A DNA stretch of 64,000 nt. Source: CAZMZW01 sp964571135. GTDB taxonomy: Bacteria > Chloroflexota > Anaerolineae > Anaerolineales > Anaerolineaceae. Both the position numbers and the translations under genes were made by a program. Of this stretch, positions 18,755 to 27,573 are shown in pieces; position 1 is the stretch's first letter; each line of letters begins with the position of its first letter. The notes under the pieces were generated by a model. The model saw only the letters and a list, made by a program, of their open reading frames with translations. It did not search any database and was not told the DNA's origin. Location: positions 496,001-560,000 of the forward strand of contig CAZMZW010000001.1 of the NCBI GenBank assembly GCA_964571135.1, in the 5' to 3' direction.

Positions 18755-19624
18755 ATGACAGAAAATCGAATTCAAAAACAAGTTCGCCAATTTTACGATG
18801 AAGTTGGTTGGCAAAAGGTGGAGAAAAATCTCTATCAAAACACCCAATTTGAAGACTTGCGGCCAGTTTCTCGAGAATATATCCATCGCTGTCATTTGAG
18901 AGTGAACCGTTACTTGAATCCTGCCGGAAAATTCTTATTGGATGCTGGGTCTGGTCCGGTTCAATATCCAGAATATTTAACTTATTCAGCAGGTTACGAA
19001 TACCGGGTTTGTCTGGATGTATCTATTACCGCTTTACTTGAAGCGCGTGAACGATTGAAAGAGCATGGGTTGTGTATTCTGGGTGATGTGACACATTTGC
19101 CTTTCCCAAAGGATATATTTGATGGGATTGTCTCTTTGCATACCCTGCATCATCTCACTGTTGATGATCAAATAAAGGCTTATTACGAGGTGTATCGAAC
19201 TCTCTCGTCAGGTGCAAGTGGAGTTGTTGTCAATGGCTGGAAGAAATCACCTCTTATGCAGAAGATGAATCGAATAATGGTTCTTATGGAGAGTATCACG
19301 AATAAATTTAAAAAACAGACAAAGACAGACCATGCAAATAAGAAAGATTTTTCAAATTTACAAAAGGGCAAACCCGAGAGAACATTTGTGGATGAATTCA
19401 ATGCCCCTTTTCTTAAGGAAAAATTAGCTGGAAAAATCCTAATCGACATATTTGTCTGGCGAAGCGTCAATGTTAGGTTTTTACGTGCCCTGGTTCATTC
19501 CAAGTTAGGGGGTAAATTTTGGCTAAAATTATTGTACTGGCTCGAGGAACGATTTCCTCATTATTTGGGTGAAAATGGGGCATACCCGCTGGTAGTAGTC
19601 AATAAACAAGCAGCGATAAATTGA
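18755..19624 (+). CDS. Class I SAM-dependent methyltransferase
   Basis: A 289-residue methyltransferase with motif I LLDAGSGPVQYPEYL, an acidic post-beta2 residue (VCLDVS), GDVTHLPFPKDIFDGIVSLHTLHHL (motifs II-III) and SGASGVVVNGW after them. It belongs to the Methyltransf_11-like group with an extra C-terminal helical region of about 100 residues. It lies 15 bases downstream of the GT-B protein and in line with the exporter, so a glycan or glycan-terminus methylation role is likely. The substrate cannot be read. Confidence 0.82.
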   Translation: MTENRIQKQVRQFYDEVGWQKVEKNLYQNTQFEDLRPVSREYIHRCHLRVNRYLNPAGKFLLDAGSGPVQYPEYLTYSAGYEYRVCLDVSITALLEARERLKEHGLCILGDVTHLPFPKDIFDGIVSLHTLHHLTVDDQIKAYYEVYRTLSSGASGVVVNGWKKSPLMQKMNRIMVLMESITNKFKKQTKTDHANKKDFSNLQKGKPERTFVDEFNAPFLKEKLAGKILIDIFVWRSVNVRFLRALVHSKLGGKFWLKLLYWLEERFPHYLGENGAYPLVVVNKQAAIN

Positions 19625-19652
19625 GTGGAAAAATATTGAAAAGGTAATTGAA

Positions 19653-20639
19653 ATGGACTGGAAAAAAAAAGTAATTTTAATCACTGGTGGTACTGGATCT
19701 TTTGGAAAAAAATTTATTGAGGTAATGCTGAATGAGTTCCATCCTGAAAAAATAATCGTTTTCAGCCGGGATGAGCTAAAGCAGCACGAGATGCGCGTGA
19801 TGGGTTTTAATCACCCCTCCATACGCTATTTTATTGGTGACGTTCGCGATTACCCGCGGCTGAAACGTGCATTTGAAGGAGTAGATTTTGTAGTTCATGC
19901 TGCTGCTCTGAAACAGGTGCCTGCCTGTGAATACAATCCCATGGAAGCCGTTAAAACAAATATTCTGGGTAGCAGTAATGTAATTGATGCGGCTTTGGAT
20001 ACAAATGTGGAGCGCGTGATTGCTCTAAGTACGGATAAAGCCGTTAATCCGATTAATCTTTATGGTGCCACAAAACTGGCTGCAGAAAAGCTTTTTGTTC
20101 AATCCAACGCGTATGCTGCAGGGAGAAAATCCAGATTTAGTTGTGTCCGTTATGGGAATGTGGTTGGCAGCCGCGGAAGCGTCGTGCCGGTGTTTTTACA
20201 ACAGAAGAATAATGGATCCATCACCATTACTGATGAGCGCATGACCCGTTTTTGGATCTCCCTTGAGCAGGGGGTCAGGTTTGTGATCCGCTGCCTGGAA
20301 GAAATGCATGGGGGCGAAGTTTTTGTTCCAAAAATTGCCAGCATGAAATTGAAAGACCTGGCTGTGGCAATTGCTCCAAAAGCCAAAATTGAGATCATTG
20401 GGATTCGGCCTGGTGAAAAACTTCATGAAGTGCTGATTTCCGAAGATGAAGCTCGTTCAGTGATTGAATTAGAGGATATGTTTGTAGTCCAGCCAGCGGA
20501 ATCCCTTTGGTTTGGGCATGAATGGGAAAAGAAAGGCAAACTCATCGCTGATGATTATCGTTATGCCAGCAACACAAACGATGATTGGTTAAGTGTGGAC
20601 CAGCTTCGTGAGATCATTGGACCATTTATGAAAGAATAA
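19653..20639 (+). CDS. pseB: UDP-GlcNAc 4,6-dehydratase (inverting), PseB family
   Basis: Converts UDP-GlcNAc to UDP-2-acetamido-2,6-dideoxy-L-arabino-hexos-4-ulose, the first step to pseudaminic-acid-type or L-6-deoxyamino sugars. The 328-residue protein has TGGTGSFG (11-18), FSRDELKQ, GDVRD, HAAALKQVPACEYNPMEAVKTNILG and LSTDKAVNPINLYGATK with catalytic D128/K129 and Y137/K141. IGIRPGEKLHEVLIS near the end is typical of PseB rather than of the longer CapE/FnlA. AAAGG before the ATG is a good ribosome site. The next genes are a reductase and NeuB; no PseC aminotransferase is present, which is odd for a PseB. Confidence 0.88.
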   Translation: MDWKKKVILITGGTGSFGKKFIEVMLNEFHPEKIIVFSRDELKQHEMRVMGFNHPSIRYFIGDVRDYPRLKRAFEGVDFVVHAAALKQVPACEYNPMEAVKTNILGSSNVIDAALDTNVERVIALSTDKAVNPINLYGATKLAAEKLFVQSNAYAAGRKSRFSCVRYGNVVGSRGSVVPVFLQQKNNGSITITDERMTRFWISLEQGVRFVIRCLEEMHGGEVFVPKIASMKLKDLAVAIAPKAKIEIIGIRPGEKLHEVLISEDEARSVIELEDMFVVQPAESLWFGHEWEKKGKLIADDYRYASNTNDDWLSVDQLREIIGPFMKE

Positions 20640-20653
20640 CCAGGAAAGAAGAT

Positions 20654-21610
20654 ATGACGCGCTTTCTGATCACCGGGGTCAGCGGTTTATTAGGTTTAAA
20701 CCTGGCTTTGTTTGCAGCCAGCAATGAAAATGTGGTTGGAACTGTATATTCCCATGTTTTAAAGAATGTTCCATTCACCGTAAACCAGGTTGATCTGAAG
20801 GACTCAAGAGAAATCAAAGATTGCGTCGACGTAGCAGATCCTGAGGTAATTATTAATTGTGCAGCAATGGCAAATCTGGATGCTTGCGAAAAGGAGCCGG
20901 AGACTGCCGAACTCTTAAATATCGATTTACCAATTGCATTAGCTGAGATTGCAAAAAAGCGCAATATCAAGCTGATGCATATCTCCACGGATGCCGTCTT
21001 TGATGGTCAACGCGGAAACTACGTTGAAGAAGATCTGCCTAATCCTTTAAGTGTATACGGACACACTAAATTAGAAGGGGAAAAGGGGGTATCATGTGCC
21101 AACCCGGATGCTTTGATCGTCCGGGTGAATTTTTATGGTTATAGTCTCCAGGGTAAACGCAGTCTGGCAGAATTCTTCTTATACAATTTGGCCGCAGGAA
21201 CGCGAGTGTTTGGATTTAATGATGTGAATTTCTGTCCCTTGTTTGTTCAGGATTTAGCCTCAATCCTTTTCGGGATGATTAAAAAGGATCTAAAGGGCAT
21301 TTATCATGTAGTGAGTCCGGAAAGCCTGACCAAATATGATTTTGGGGTCAGGATCGCCCGACTATTTGATTTGAACGAAAATCTGGTCGAAGCGGTTAAT
21401 GTTGGAAAAGGTGGATTGAATGCACGTCGTTCTCCTAATTTAACATTGCGCATAGACAAACTACTTCAAGACCTGGGACAAGAAATGCCAGGACAGGATG
21501 AAGGTCTGTTGAAATTTCACAAGTTATTTGAAGAAGGCTATCCAGAGAAACTGAGAGCTTTTTTATCAAGTGATGAAAACACGCCAGATAATGGAGAGCA
21601 AAAATGCTGA
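20654..21610 (+). CDS. RmlD-like sugar-nucleotide reductase (extended SDR)
   Basis: A 318-residue member of the dTDP-4-dehydrorhamnose reductase (RmlD) superfamily with TGVSGLLG (7-14), INCAAMANLDACEKEPE, STDAVFDG (111-118) and catalytic Y135/K139 (YGHTK). No rmlA, rmlB or rmlC gene is in the window, so rhamnose synthesis is not supported locally. Its position 14 bases after pseB suggests that it reduces the 4-keto product of PseB. The gene end overlaps the start of neuB by 7 bases, indicating translational coupling of this step with the synthase. Confidence 0.82.
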   Translation: MTRFLITGVSGLLGLNLALFAASNENVVGTVYSHVLKNVPFTVNQVDLKDSREIKDCVDVADPEVIINCAAMANLDACEKEPETAELLNIDLPIALAEIAKKRNIKLMHISTDAVFDGQRGNYVEEDLPNPLSVYGHTKLEGEKGVSCANPDALIVRVNFYGYSLQGKRSLAEFFLYNLAAGTRVFGFNDVNFCPLFVQDLASILFGMIKKDLKGIYHVVSPESLTKYDFGVRIARLFDLNENLVEAVNVGKGGLNARRSPNLTLRIDKLLQDLGQEMPGQDEGLLKFHKLFEEGYPEKLRAFLSSDENTPDNGEQKC

Positions 21611-22671
21611 TTAAAATTGGTAAAAAGACAATTGGAGAGGGCTATCCTACTTATTTTATTGCAGATATTGCTGCGAATCACGATGGAGACCTGGAGCGGG
21701 CAAAAAAGTTAATTGCACTAGCCAAAGAAGCAGGCGCGGATGCTGCCAAGTTTCAGAATTTTCTGGCTCCCAAGATTGTCTCCGATGCTGGTTTCCGCAA
21801 ATTGGGCGGTCAGCAATCGCATCAATCCTCTTGGAAAAAATCGGTCTTTGAAGTATATAAAAATGCTTCGGTCCCTTTCGAATGGACTCCGATTTTAAAA
21901 GAAACCTGTGACAAAGTCGGGATTGACTATTTTTCCTCCCCATATGATTTTGAAGCGATTGATAAGCTGGATGCTTATATGCCGGCATTTAAGATTGGCT
22001 CGGGTGAGATCGATTGGCTGGAGGCACTGGAACGTATGGCCGTAAAAGGTAAACCAGTTTTCCTTGCCACAGGCGCTTCCACGATTGGCGAAGTACAGCA
22101 GGCAGTGCATACGATCCTGGAGGTCAATAAGCAACTGGTCTTGATGCAGTGTAATACCAATTACACCGCCAGCCTTGAAAATTTTAAATATATTAATTTG
22201 AACGTGCTAAAGACGTACGCCCTGATGTTCCCGAAAGTGATTCTTGGCCTATCCGATCACACTCCCGGCCATGCCACCGTTCTAGGTGCAGTTGCCCTTG
22301 GTGCCCGGGTAATTGAAAAGCATTTCACGGATGATAACAGTCGCGAAGGACCCGACCATAAATTTGCCATGAATCCCGCCTCCTGGGCGGATATGGTGGA
22401 AAACACCCGCCGCTTGGAAAATGCACTGGGTTCTTCGGAAAAAATGGTGGCAGAAAATGAGAAGGAAACAGCTGTCATTCAGCGCCGTTGTTTACGCGCA
22501 GCCCGAGATATTAAAGCAAGTGAAATTTTTGACCGGGAAATGATTGATGTTCTTCGCCCAGCCACACCTGGCGCTATTAAACCCAATGAAATCCAAAAAG
22601 TGATCGGGTTAAAAGCAAACCATGATATTCAATTCGGGAAAGAATTACTCTGGACTGATCTGATTAAATAA
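21604..22671 (+). CDS. NeuB-family nonulosonic acid synthase with SAF domain
   Basis: A sialic/pseudaminic/legionaminic acid synthase homologue (355 residues) that condenses phosphoenolpyruvate with a six-carbon amino sugar. The TIM barrel has IADIAANHDGDLERAKKLI, DAAKFQNF, FKIGSGEI, LATGAST, LGLSDHTPGH and VIEKHFTDD, which hold the phosphate- and metal-binding residues. Residues about 285-350 form the antifreeze-like SAF domain (RRCLRAARDIKASE...LRPATPGAIKPNEI) that caps the partner active site in the dimer. It overlaps the reductase gene by 7 bases. Exact product (Neu, Pse, Leg or other) is not readable from sequence. Confidence 0.9.
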   Translation: MLIKIGKKTIGEGYPTYFIADIAANHDGDLERAKKLIALAKEAGADAAKFQNFLAPKIVSDAGFRKLGGQQSHQSSWKKSVFEVYKNASVPFEWTPILKETCDKVGIDYFSSPYDFEAIDKLDAYMPAFKIGSGEIDWLEALERMAVKGKPVFLATGASTIGEVQQAVHTILEVNKQLVLMQCNTNYTASLENFKYINLNVLKTYALMFPKVILGLSDHTPGHATVLGAVALGARVIEKHFTDDNSREGPDHKFAMNPASWADMVENTRRLENALGSSEKMVAENEKETAVIQRRCLRAARDIKASEIFDREMIDVLRPATPGAIKPNEIQKVIGLKANHDIQFGKELLWTDLIK

Positions 22672-22697
22672 CCTAATCCATTTTCAGGAGAAATCCT

Positions 22698-23810
22698 CTG
22701 AAAGTTCTTTATTGTTCACAAGGTTACAGCCCGCATGATTACCGTTTTTTATCCTCTCTCGCCAAGACAAGTCATGAGGTTCATTGGTGGAGGTTGGAAA
22801 GAAACCTGGTTCTGGAAAATCGTCACCTTCCGCAGAGTATTCATATCGTGGAATGGGCTGGTTATGGGCAACCGAATGGCTGGTTGAATTATCTTAGGTT
22901 AAAGTATGAATTTAAGAAAATATTGGATTTAATCCAACCCGATCTAGTTCATGCCGGTCCCATTCAAAAAGTCGCATTTATTGCCGCTCTTGCCGATTTC
23001 CACCCTTTGATCAGCATGTCCTGGGGAACTGATTTGCTCATGGAAGCAGATCGAAATTTATGGTGGCAGTGGGTTACCCGATTCACCTTGCAGCATTCCG
23101 ATTGGCTGATCGGGGATTGTCAGGCAGTCCAAAACAAAGCTGAAATAGTTGGCTTTCCAAAAGACAAGACATCCATCTTCCCCTGGGGGATTGATTTGCA
23201 ACGGTTTCAACCCGATCCATCCTCAGGAAACCGGAAAGAATTAGGTTGGGATAAAAATTTTGTAATCTTATGCACTCGAAATTGGGAATCTCGATATGGG
23301 GTGGACCTGGTCGTTAAAGCTTTTTGCCAATCTGCTGGACAAATGCCCGATGCCTGTTTGGTATTGGTTGGTGGTGGATCACAGGAAAAAATGCTGCGGA
23401 AAATGGTACTGGATGCAGGTACGCAAAATAAGGTGGTTTTCTCCGGCCGAATTGAGTATGAAGATCTACCGAAATATTACCAGGCGGCTGATCTATACAT
23501 AAGTGCATCTCATAGTGATGGGTCTTCGGTTTCCCTGATGGAAGCGTTTGGATGTGGCTGCCCGGTCTTGGTTTCAGATATTGTATCTAATCAGGAATGG
23601 GTCACTCCTGGAAAGCAGGGCTGGTTATTCAAGGATGGGGATTCAAAAGATCTGGAAAATACCTTATTGAGCATTTACCAACAGAGGTTTAATATGCAAA
23701 TTATTCGAGAGAATGCACACCTGACTGCCTTAGAAAAAGCTGACTGGAAAAAAAATTTCCTCATTTTATTATCCACGTATAAAGCAGCGGCAAGGAAAGA
23801 CCTGACCTAA
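22698..23810 (+). CDS. GT4 glycosyltransferase, apparent CTG start
   Basis: A GT-B, retaining family 4 glycosyltransferase. The C-terminal half has FSGRIEYEDLPKYYQAADLYISASHSDGSSVSLMEAFGCGCPVLVSD, the classic donor site with the E-x7-E-like acidic residues. In-frame upstream of the first usual start (TTG at 22794) the reading frame continues without stop to 22677 and encodes KVLYCSQGYSPHDYRFLSSL, a standard GT4 N-terminus (beta1 plus acceptor loop). The only start there is CTG at 22698, 7 bases after a clean AGGAG (22686-22690). I therefore place the start at 22698 (370 residues). The gene follows neuB by 26 bases. Confidence 0.85.
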   Translation: MKVLYCSQGYSPHDYRFLSSLAKTSHEVHWWRLERNLVLENRHLPQSIHIVEWAGYGQPNGWLNYLRLKYEFKKILDLIQPDLVHAGPIQKVAFIAALADFHPLISMSWGTDLLMEADRNLWWQWVTRFTLQHSDWLIGDCQAVQNKAEIVGFPKDKTSIFPWGIDLQRFQPDPSSGNRKELGWDKNFVILCTRNWESRYGVDLVVKAFCQSAGQMPDACLVLVGGGSQEKMLRKMVLDAGTQNKVVFSGRIEYEDLPKYYQAADLYISASHSDGSSVSLMEAFGCGCPVLVSDIVSNQEWVTPGKQGWLFKDGDSKDLENTLLSIYQQRFNMQIIRENAHLTALEKADWKKNFLILLSTYKAAARKDLT

Positions 23811-23850
23811 AATCATTGAGCGTAATATTTATTGAAAACGAATAAATCCT

Positions 23851-24627
23851 ATGAATAAAATTGTTGCTATCATTCAAGCTCGGATGGGATCCAGCCGTTT
23901 GCCGGGTAAAGTTCTGATGGAAATTTGCGGCGAACCAATGCTCTCCTGGGTAATCAAACGAGCGGGCAAAGCCACGCTGATCAATCAGATAATTGTGGCT
24001 GCCACAACTGAAACAATTGATGATGCCATCGAACAATATTGTCAACAGAATCATATTATTTGTTTTCGGGGAAGTTCGGCGGATGTGCTGGACCGTTATT
24101 ATCAAGCTGCCATGCTCTATAAGGCTGATGTAATTGTTCGTCTAACCGCGGATTGTCCATTAATTGATCCAACTCTGATTGATTCCACAGTGACTGCATT
24201 TCTGGATTCATCTGCTGATTTCGCAGCCAACCGTCTCCCACCTCCATTCAAACGTACCTATCCGATTGGTCTGGATGTGGAAGTGGTTTCCATGGCTGCG
24301 CTTGAAAGGGCTTGGAAGGAATCAACAGTATTATATGAGCGTGAGCATGTCATGCCATATTTATATGAAATAAAAGACCGATTCAAGGTTTTAATTATAA
24401 ATAATGATGTTGATTATGGAGCTTACCGCTGGACGGTTGATACCCAGAAGGATCTGCTTTTTATTCAGTCATTGGCAAAAAAATTTGGCTGCCGGATGGA
24501 TCTCTCTTGGAAAGATGTAATTAAATTGCTGGAAAATAATCCAGAATTAATGCAGATCAATGCTCAGGTAAAACATAAATCCTTTACTGATATGGACTCA
24601 CGGGTAAAAGCTGAAAAAAAGAAATAA
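23851..24627 (+). CDS. SpsF-type cytidylyltransferase
   Basis: A GT-A fold nucleotidyltransferase of 258 residues with the N-terminal loop IIQARMGSSRLPGKVLMEICGEPML, then RLTADCPLIDP and YRWTVDTQKD. This pattern is that of SpsF/acylneuraminate cytidylyltransferase relatives, which activate sugar acids with CTP. With NeuB just upstream, it is the natural candidate to make the CMP-activated form of the region-2 nonulosonate. SpsF-like proteins are functionally less well defined than NeuA, so the sugar is inferred. The stop overlaps the next start as TAATG. Confidence 0.83.
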   Translation: MNKIVAIIQARMGSSRLPGKVLMEICGEPMLSWVIKRAGKATLINQIIVAATTETIDDAIEQYCQQNHIICFRGSSADVLDRYYQAAMLYKADVIVRLTADCPLIDPTLIDSTVTAFLDSSADFAANRLPPPFKRTYPIGLDVEVVSMAALERAWKESTVLYEREHVMPYLYEIKDRFKVLIINNDVDYGAYRWTVDTQKDLLFIQSLAKKFGCRMDLSWKDVIKLLENNPELMQINAQVKHKSFTDMDSRVKAEKKK

Positions 24628-25556
24628 TGAATCCACCTCTTTTAACCATTTTCACTACTCCCAAACCATTTGTTAACCCACATATCAAGGTGATCCAAAG
24701 TAATGCTTTGCTTTCCTGGGTCAATCTTGGTACTGAAGTGGAAGTGCTCCTGATTGGTGATGAAGAAGGGGTCGACAAGGCAGCCGCGAACTACGGGATC
24801 CATTATTTGCCTGAGGTTAAACGCAACCACCTTGGCACTCCATTGATCAGCTCCATGTTTGATTTGGCAAGAAAAAATTCTATTAGTCCATATCTGGCGA
24901 TCATAAATACCGATATCTTATTGCTGCCAAATTTTATAAATACCTTGAAAGTAGTAGCTGCTCAATTTGAGAAATTTGTTATTGCAGGTCAGCGCTGGGA
25001 CCTGGAGATAAAAGAAAAATTAGTTTTTTCAAAAGACTTTTATAACCAAATAGCCCTAAGGACCAGACAGTTGGGCAGTCATCATCCTCCCATGGGAAGT
25101 GATTATATTATTTTTCCAAGAGAATGTTATCCGGAGGTGCCGGATTTTGCCATTGGCCGAGCCGGTTGGGATAATTGGATGCTATTTAAAAGCCGGTGGG
25201 AGGGGTGGCCGTTAATCGATGCCTCTGATGATATTATGATCGTTCATCAATGTCACGATTACAGCCATTTGGTGAACGGGCAGCCTCATTACCGATTGCC
25301 TGAGACTAAACAAAATGTTGTACTGGCTGGAGGGGATCAAACAATTTTTACTTTATTAGATGCAACCCATAAAATAAAAAAAGGGCAAATTTTTAATGCA
25401 TCACGGACTCCCAAAAAACTTTGGCGTGAATTGGAAATCTACCCCCTCGTAAAATGGCATTCAAAGCTACTGGGTATGACCTTTTATTATTTATTTCATC
25501 CCAAGAAGGGCTACCAGTTTATTCGCAGCTGGCTAAGAAAAAAACACAGGTTTTAG
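24627..25556 (+). CDS. Putative glycosyltransferase (GT-A-like)
   Basis: A 309-residue soluble protein starting within the TAATG overlap with spsF, so translationally coupled. LLTIFTTPKPF at the N-terminus, AIINTDILLLPNFI (a D-x-D-like motif) and GRAGWDNWMLFKSRW suggest a nucleotide-diphospho-sugar transferase fold. Such proteins occur in glycan loci as poorly characterised glycosyltransferases. It is the last plus-strand gene before the inserted minus-strand lipoprotein and overlaps its end by four bases. Confidence 0.65.
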   Translation: MNPPLLTIFTTPKPFVNPHIKVIQSNALLSWVNLGTEVEVLLIGDEEGVDKAAANYGIHYLPEVKRNHLGTPLISSMFDLARKNSISPYLAIINTDILLLPNFINTLKVVAAQFEKFVIAGQRWDLEIKEKLVFSKDFYNQIALRTRQLGSHHPPMGSDYIIFPRECYPEVPDFAIGRAGWDNWMLFKSRWEGWPLIDASDDIMIVHQCHDYSHLVNGQPHYRLPETKQNVVLAGGDQTIFTLLDATHKIKKGQIFNASRTPKKLWRELEIYPLVKWHSKLLGMTFYYLFHPKKGYQFIRSWLRKKHRF

Positions 25557-27463
25557 CGGGCTTGTGGTGCACATTCGGGGCCATAATCCATTGATTCAAT
25601 ATCCCATAGATCGCTTCTGGCGCTGATATCCAGTTCATACGGACAGAAATCTGGACGGGCAACATCCGCCTGCAAATATGCAAAAATCGGTAAAATGGGA
25701 ACATCCTGGTTGATGATGGTTTGCATTTTTCCCTGCAGATTGACCTGATTTTCTCTATCGACTAAAGGCTGTAACGATGCCAGGCATAACTGGTCAAATT
25801 CAGGGTTGGAATATTTGCCAATATTGAAATCGGGTGAGCCGAGAGGTTTATCCAATATTGCCTGAGAAGTACTGGACAGTAAGTAACAGGGGGGTACTTT
25901 TCCTGATGACCAGGCAAAAAGTGCCAGGTCGAAATCACCCTGCCAGAAAAAACCCTGAGGAGATAAGTAATCGTTCTCTTTTTGAATCGTTAATTCCACT
26001 TCAAACCCACATTTTTGAAGAGATCTGGCAACATAATTGGCCACATTTTTCCGCCAGATGGATTGGTCTGCTATAAGCTTCAAGGTCAGCGGAATGCCAT
26101 TTTCAATCCTGGTCACGCTGGAGGCTATTCGCGGGGTTTGGGGATCGTGGTCTGCATCCTTCCAGCCCAAGCTATCCAAAATCGACTGGCCTTTTGCGAT
26201 ATTGTAGGTATAGGGTTGAAGATCAGTGGAGTTATATGGATTCGCCTGGGGGAAATACGACAATGGTATTTGCGCTAATTGATTAAAGAAATCTTTATTT
26301 ATTCCTGGTCGATCCAGGCAGTAGGCTACAGCTTGCCGTAATTGAGGTTCAGCTAAAAGAGATGGTCGGCTGCTTCCTATGCTATTTGGACTTTGAGTAT
26401 TGAAGATCAAATATTCTATAGAAGGTCCATTTCCGAAAAAGCTTTTGATTTGCGGGATGGAATAATATTTCAAATAATATTCCAGCCTTTCAGTTTGATC
26501 GAGCATCAGGGTGGTTTGATTGGCAATATCGCACTCTCCTCTTCGGACCCCCATAAGGTTGGTATCTCCTTGAACATTAATGAACTTAAAGAGAAGAGTA
26601 TCAAATTTTGGTAAACCCTGATTTGCGAGGTAATAAAGCGGGTTCCTTTTCAGGCGGATAAATTTGCCCGGTTGCCATTCCTGGAGAATATACGGTCCCC
26701 AGCCCAATGGGAGGCGGTTTGAATTCTCATTAGAAAGTAATTCGCGAGATGTGAATTTACTCCAGGCATGTTGAGGAAGGGGGATCCAGAAATAATTTTC
26801 AAAAGTCTGCGTAAGCAGCCCGGGTTTGCTTTTCCATTCAATCGTAAGGTCGTCCAAAGATGTATAGGTCAAGGTTTGGAGAACTGTAGTTTTAATACCG
26901 GGGGTTGCAGGATCACCTGCTAACTGAAAGGAATAAACAGAGTCTTGTGCACCTAGAGGATGGCCATCGGACCAATTGACACCTGGAATTAATTTATAGA
27001 CTGCGGAAATTTGATCCATTTGCAAGGCTGAGATCCCATCCCATCGGATAGCGCATTGAGTGTTTGTGCAACCGTGTGGAAAAACTTCAATCCCCTTGGA
27101 GATAGCCAAAACATTCCCATGAATATCTACAACCTGATCACCAGATTTCACGTTCACACTTGAAAAATGGGCTCCACCATTGGAAAAAGAGGGGAGTGCT
27201 TCCAAGATGATCGGTTCAGCCTGATAATTGCGTATATCTATTGGGCCATCGTAGATAGCTTCCAATACGCTCCAGTCAGCCTGGGATGAGGCTGCGTAAA
27301 GGTACAAACTTTTTGGTTCATATCCCAGGCAGATGGTGAGTGTACGCGGAGAATTGGATGGGGTTGCGGCTATTTGCGCAACTGGAGTTGAGGCTGGCTT
27401 TGGTGCACAGGCAGCCAGGGTAATAAATATGACAACAAAAGAAAATAGAAGTTTTTTATGCAT
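25553..27463 (-). CDS. Oligopeptide-type ABC substrate-binding lipoprotein (SBP_bac_5)
   Basis: An extracytoplasmic family-5 solute-binding protein. From ATG at 27463 it starts MHKKLLFSFVVIFITLAAC, a lipoprotein signal peptide with lipobox LAAC, so it should be lipid-anchored. Family features include LTICLGYEPKSLYLYAASS, AVYKLIPGVNWSDGHPLGAQDSVYSF and QAVAYCLDRPGINKDFF. The frame is open back to 27532, but that start would bury the signal peptide; a TATAAT at 27479-27484 (minus strand) lies inside the extended N-terminus and supports the shorter form (636 residues). No permease or ATPase partner is adjacent. It is the only non-glycan gene inside the locus. Confidence 0.88.
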   Translation of the reverse strand: MHKKLLFSFVVIFITLAACAPKPASTPVAQIAATPSNSPRTLTICLGYEPKSLYLYAASSQADWSVLEAIYDGPIDIRNYQAEPIILEALPSFSNGGAHFSSVNVKSGDQVVDIHGNVLAISKGIEVFPHGCTNTQCAIRWDGISALQMDQISAVYKLIPGVNWSDGHPLGAQDSVYSFQLAGDPATPGIKTTVLQTLTYTSLDDLTIEWKSKPGLLTQTFENYFWIPLPQHAWSKFTSRELLSNENSNRLPLGWGPYILQEWQPGKFIRLKRNPLYYLANQGLPKFDTLLFKFINVQGDTNLMGVRRGECDIANQTTLMLDQTERLEYYLKYYSIPQIKSFFGNGPSIEYLIFNTQSPNSIGSSRPSLLAEPQLRQAVAYCLDRPGINKDFFNQLAQIPLSYFPQANPYNSTDLQPYTYNIAKGQSILDSLGWKDADHDPQTPRIASSVTRIENGIPLTLKLIADQSIWRKNVANYVARSLQKCGFEVELTIQKENDYLSPQGFFWQGDFDLALFAWSSGKVPPCYLLSSTSQAILDKPLGSPDFNIGKYSNPEFDQLCLASLQPLVDRENQVNLQGKMQTIINQDVPILPIFAYLQADVARPDFCPYELDISARSDLWDIESMDYGPECAPQAR

Positions 27464-27573
27464 AATGAATTTTGAAAAATTATACGCCAAATGCATCGGG
27501 TAATTGATCGGATGAAAAGCAGAAAGTATCATAAAATAGGGTATGGTAGTAATCAGAATTTCGGGAGAAAAAC

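Noticed and set aside
20654..21610. Assignment of this gene as true rmlD for dTDP-rhamnose
   Set aside because: No rmlA, rmlB or rmlC is present and the gene is embedded between pseB and neuB; only superfamily membership is supported.
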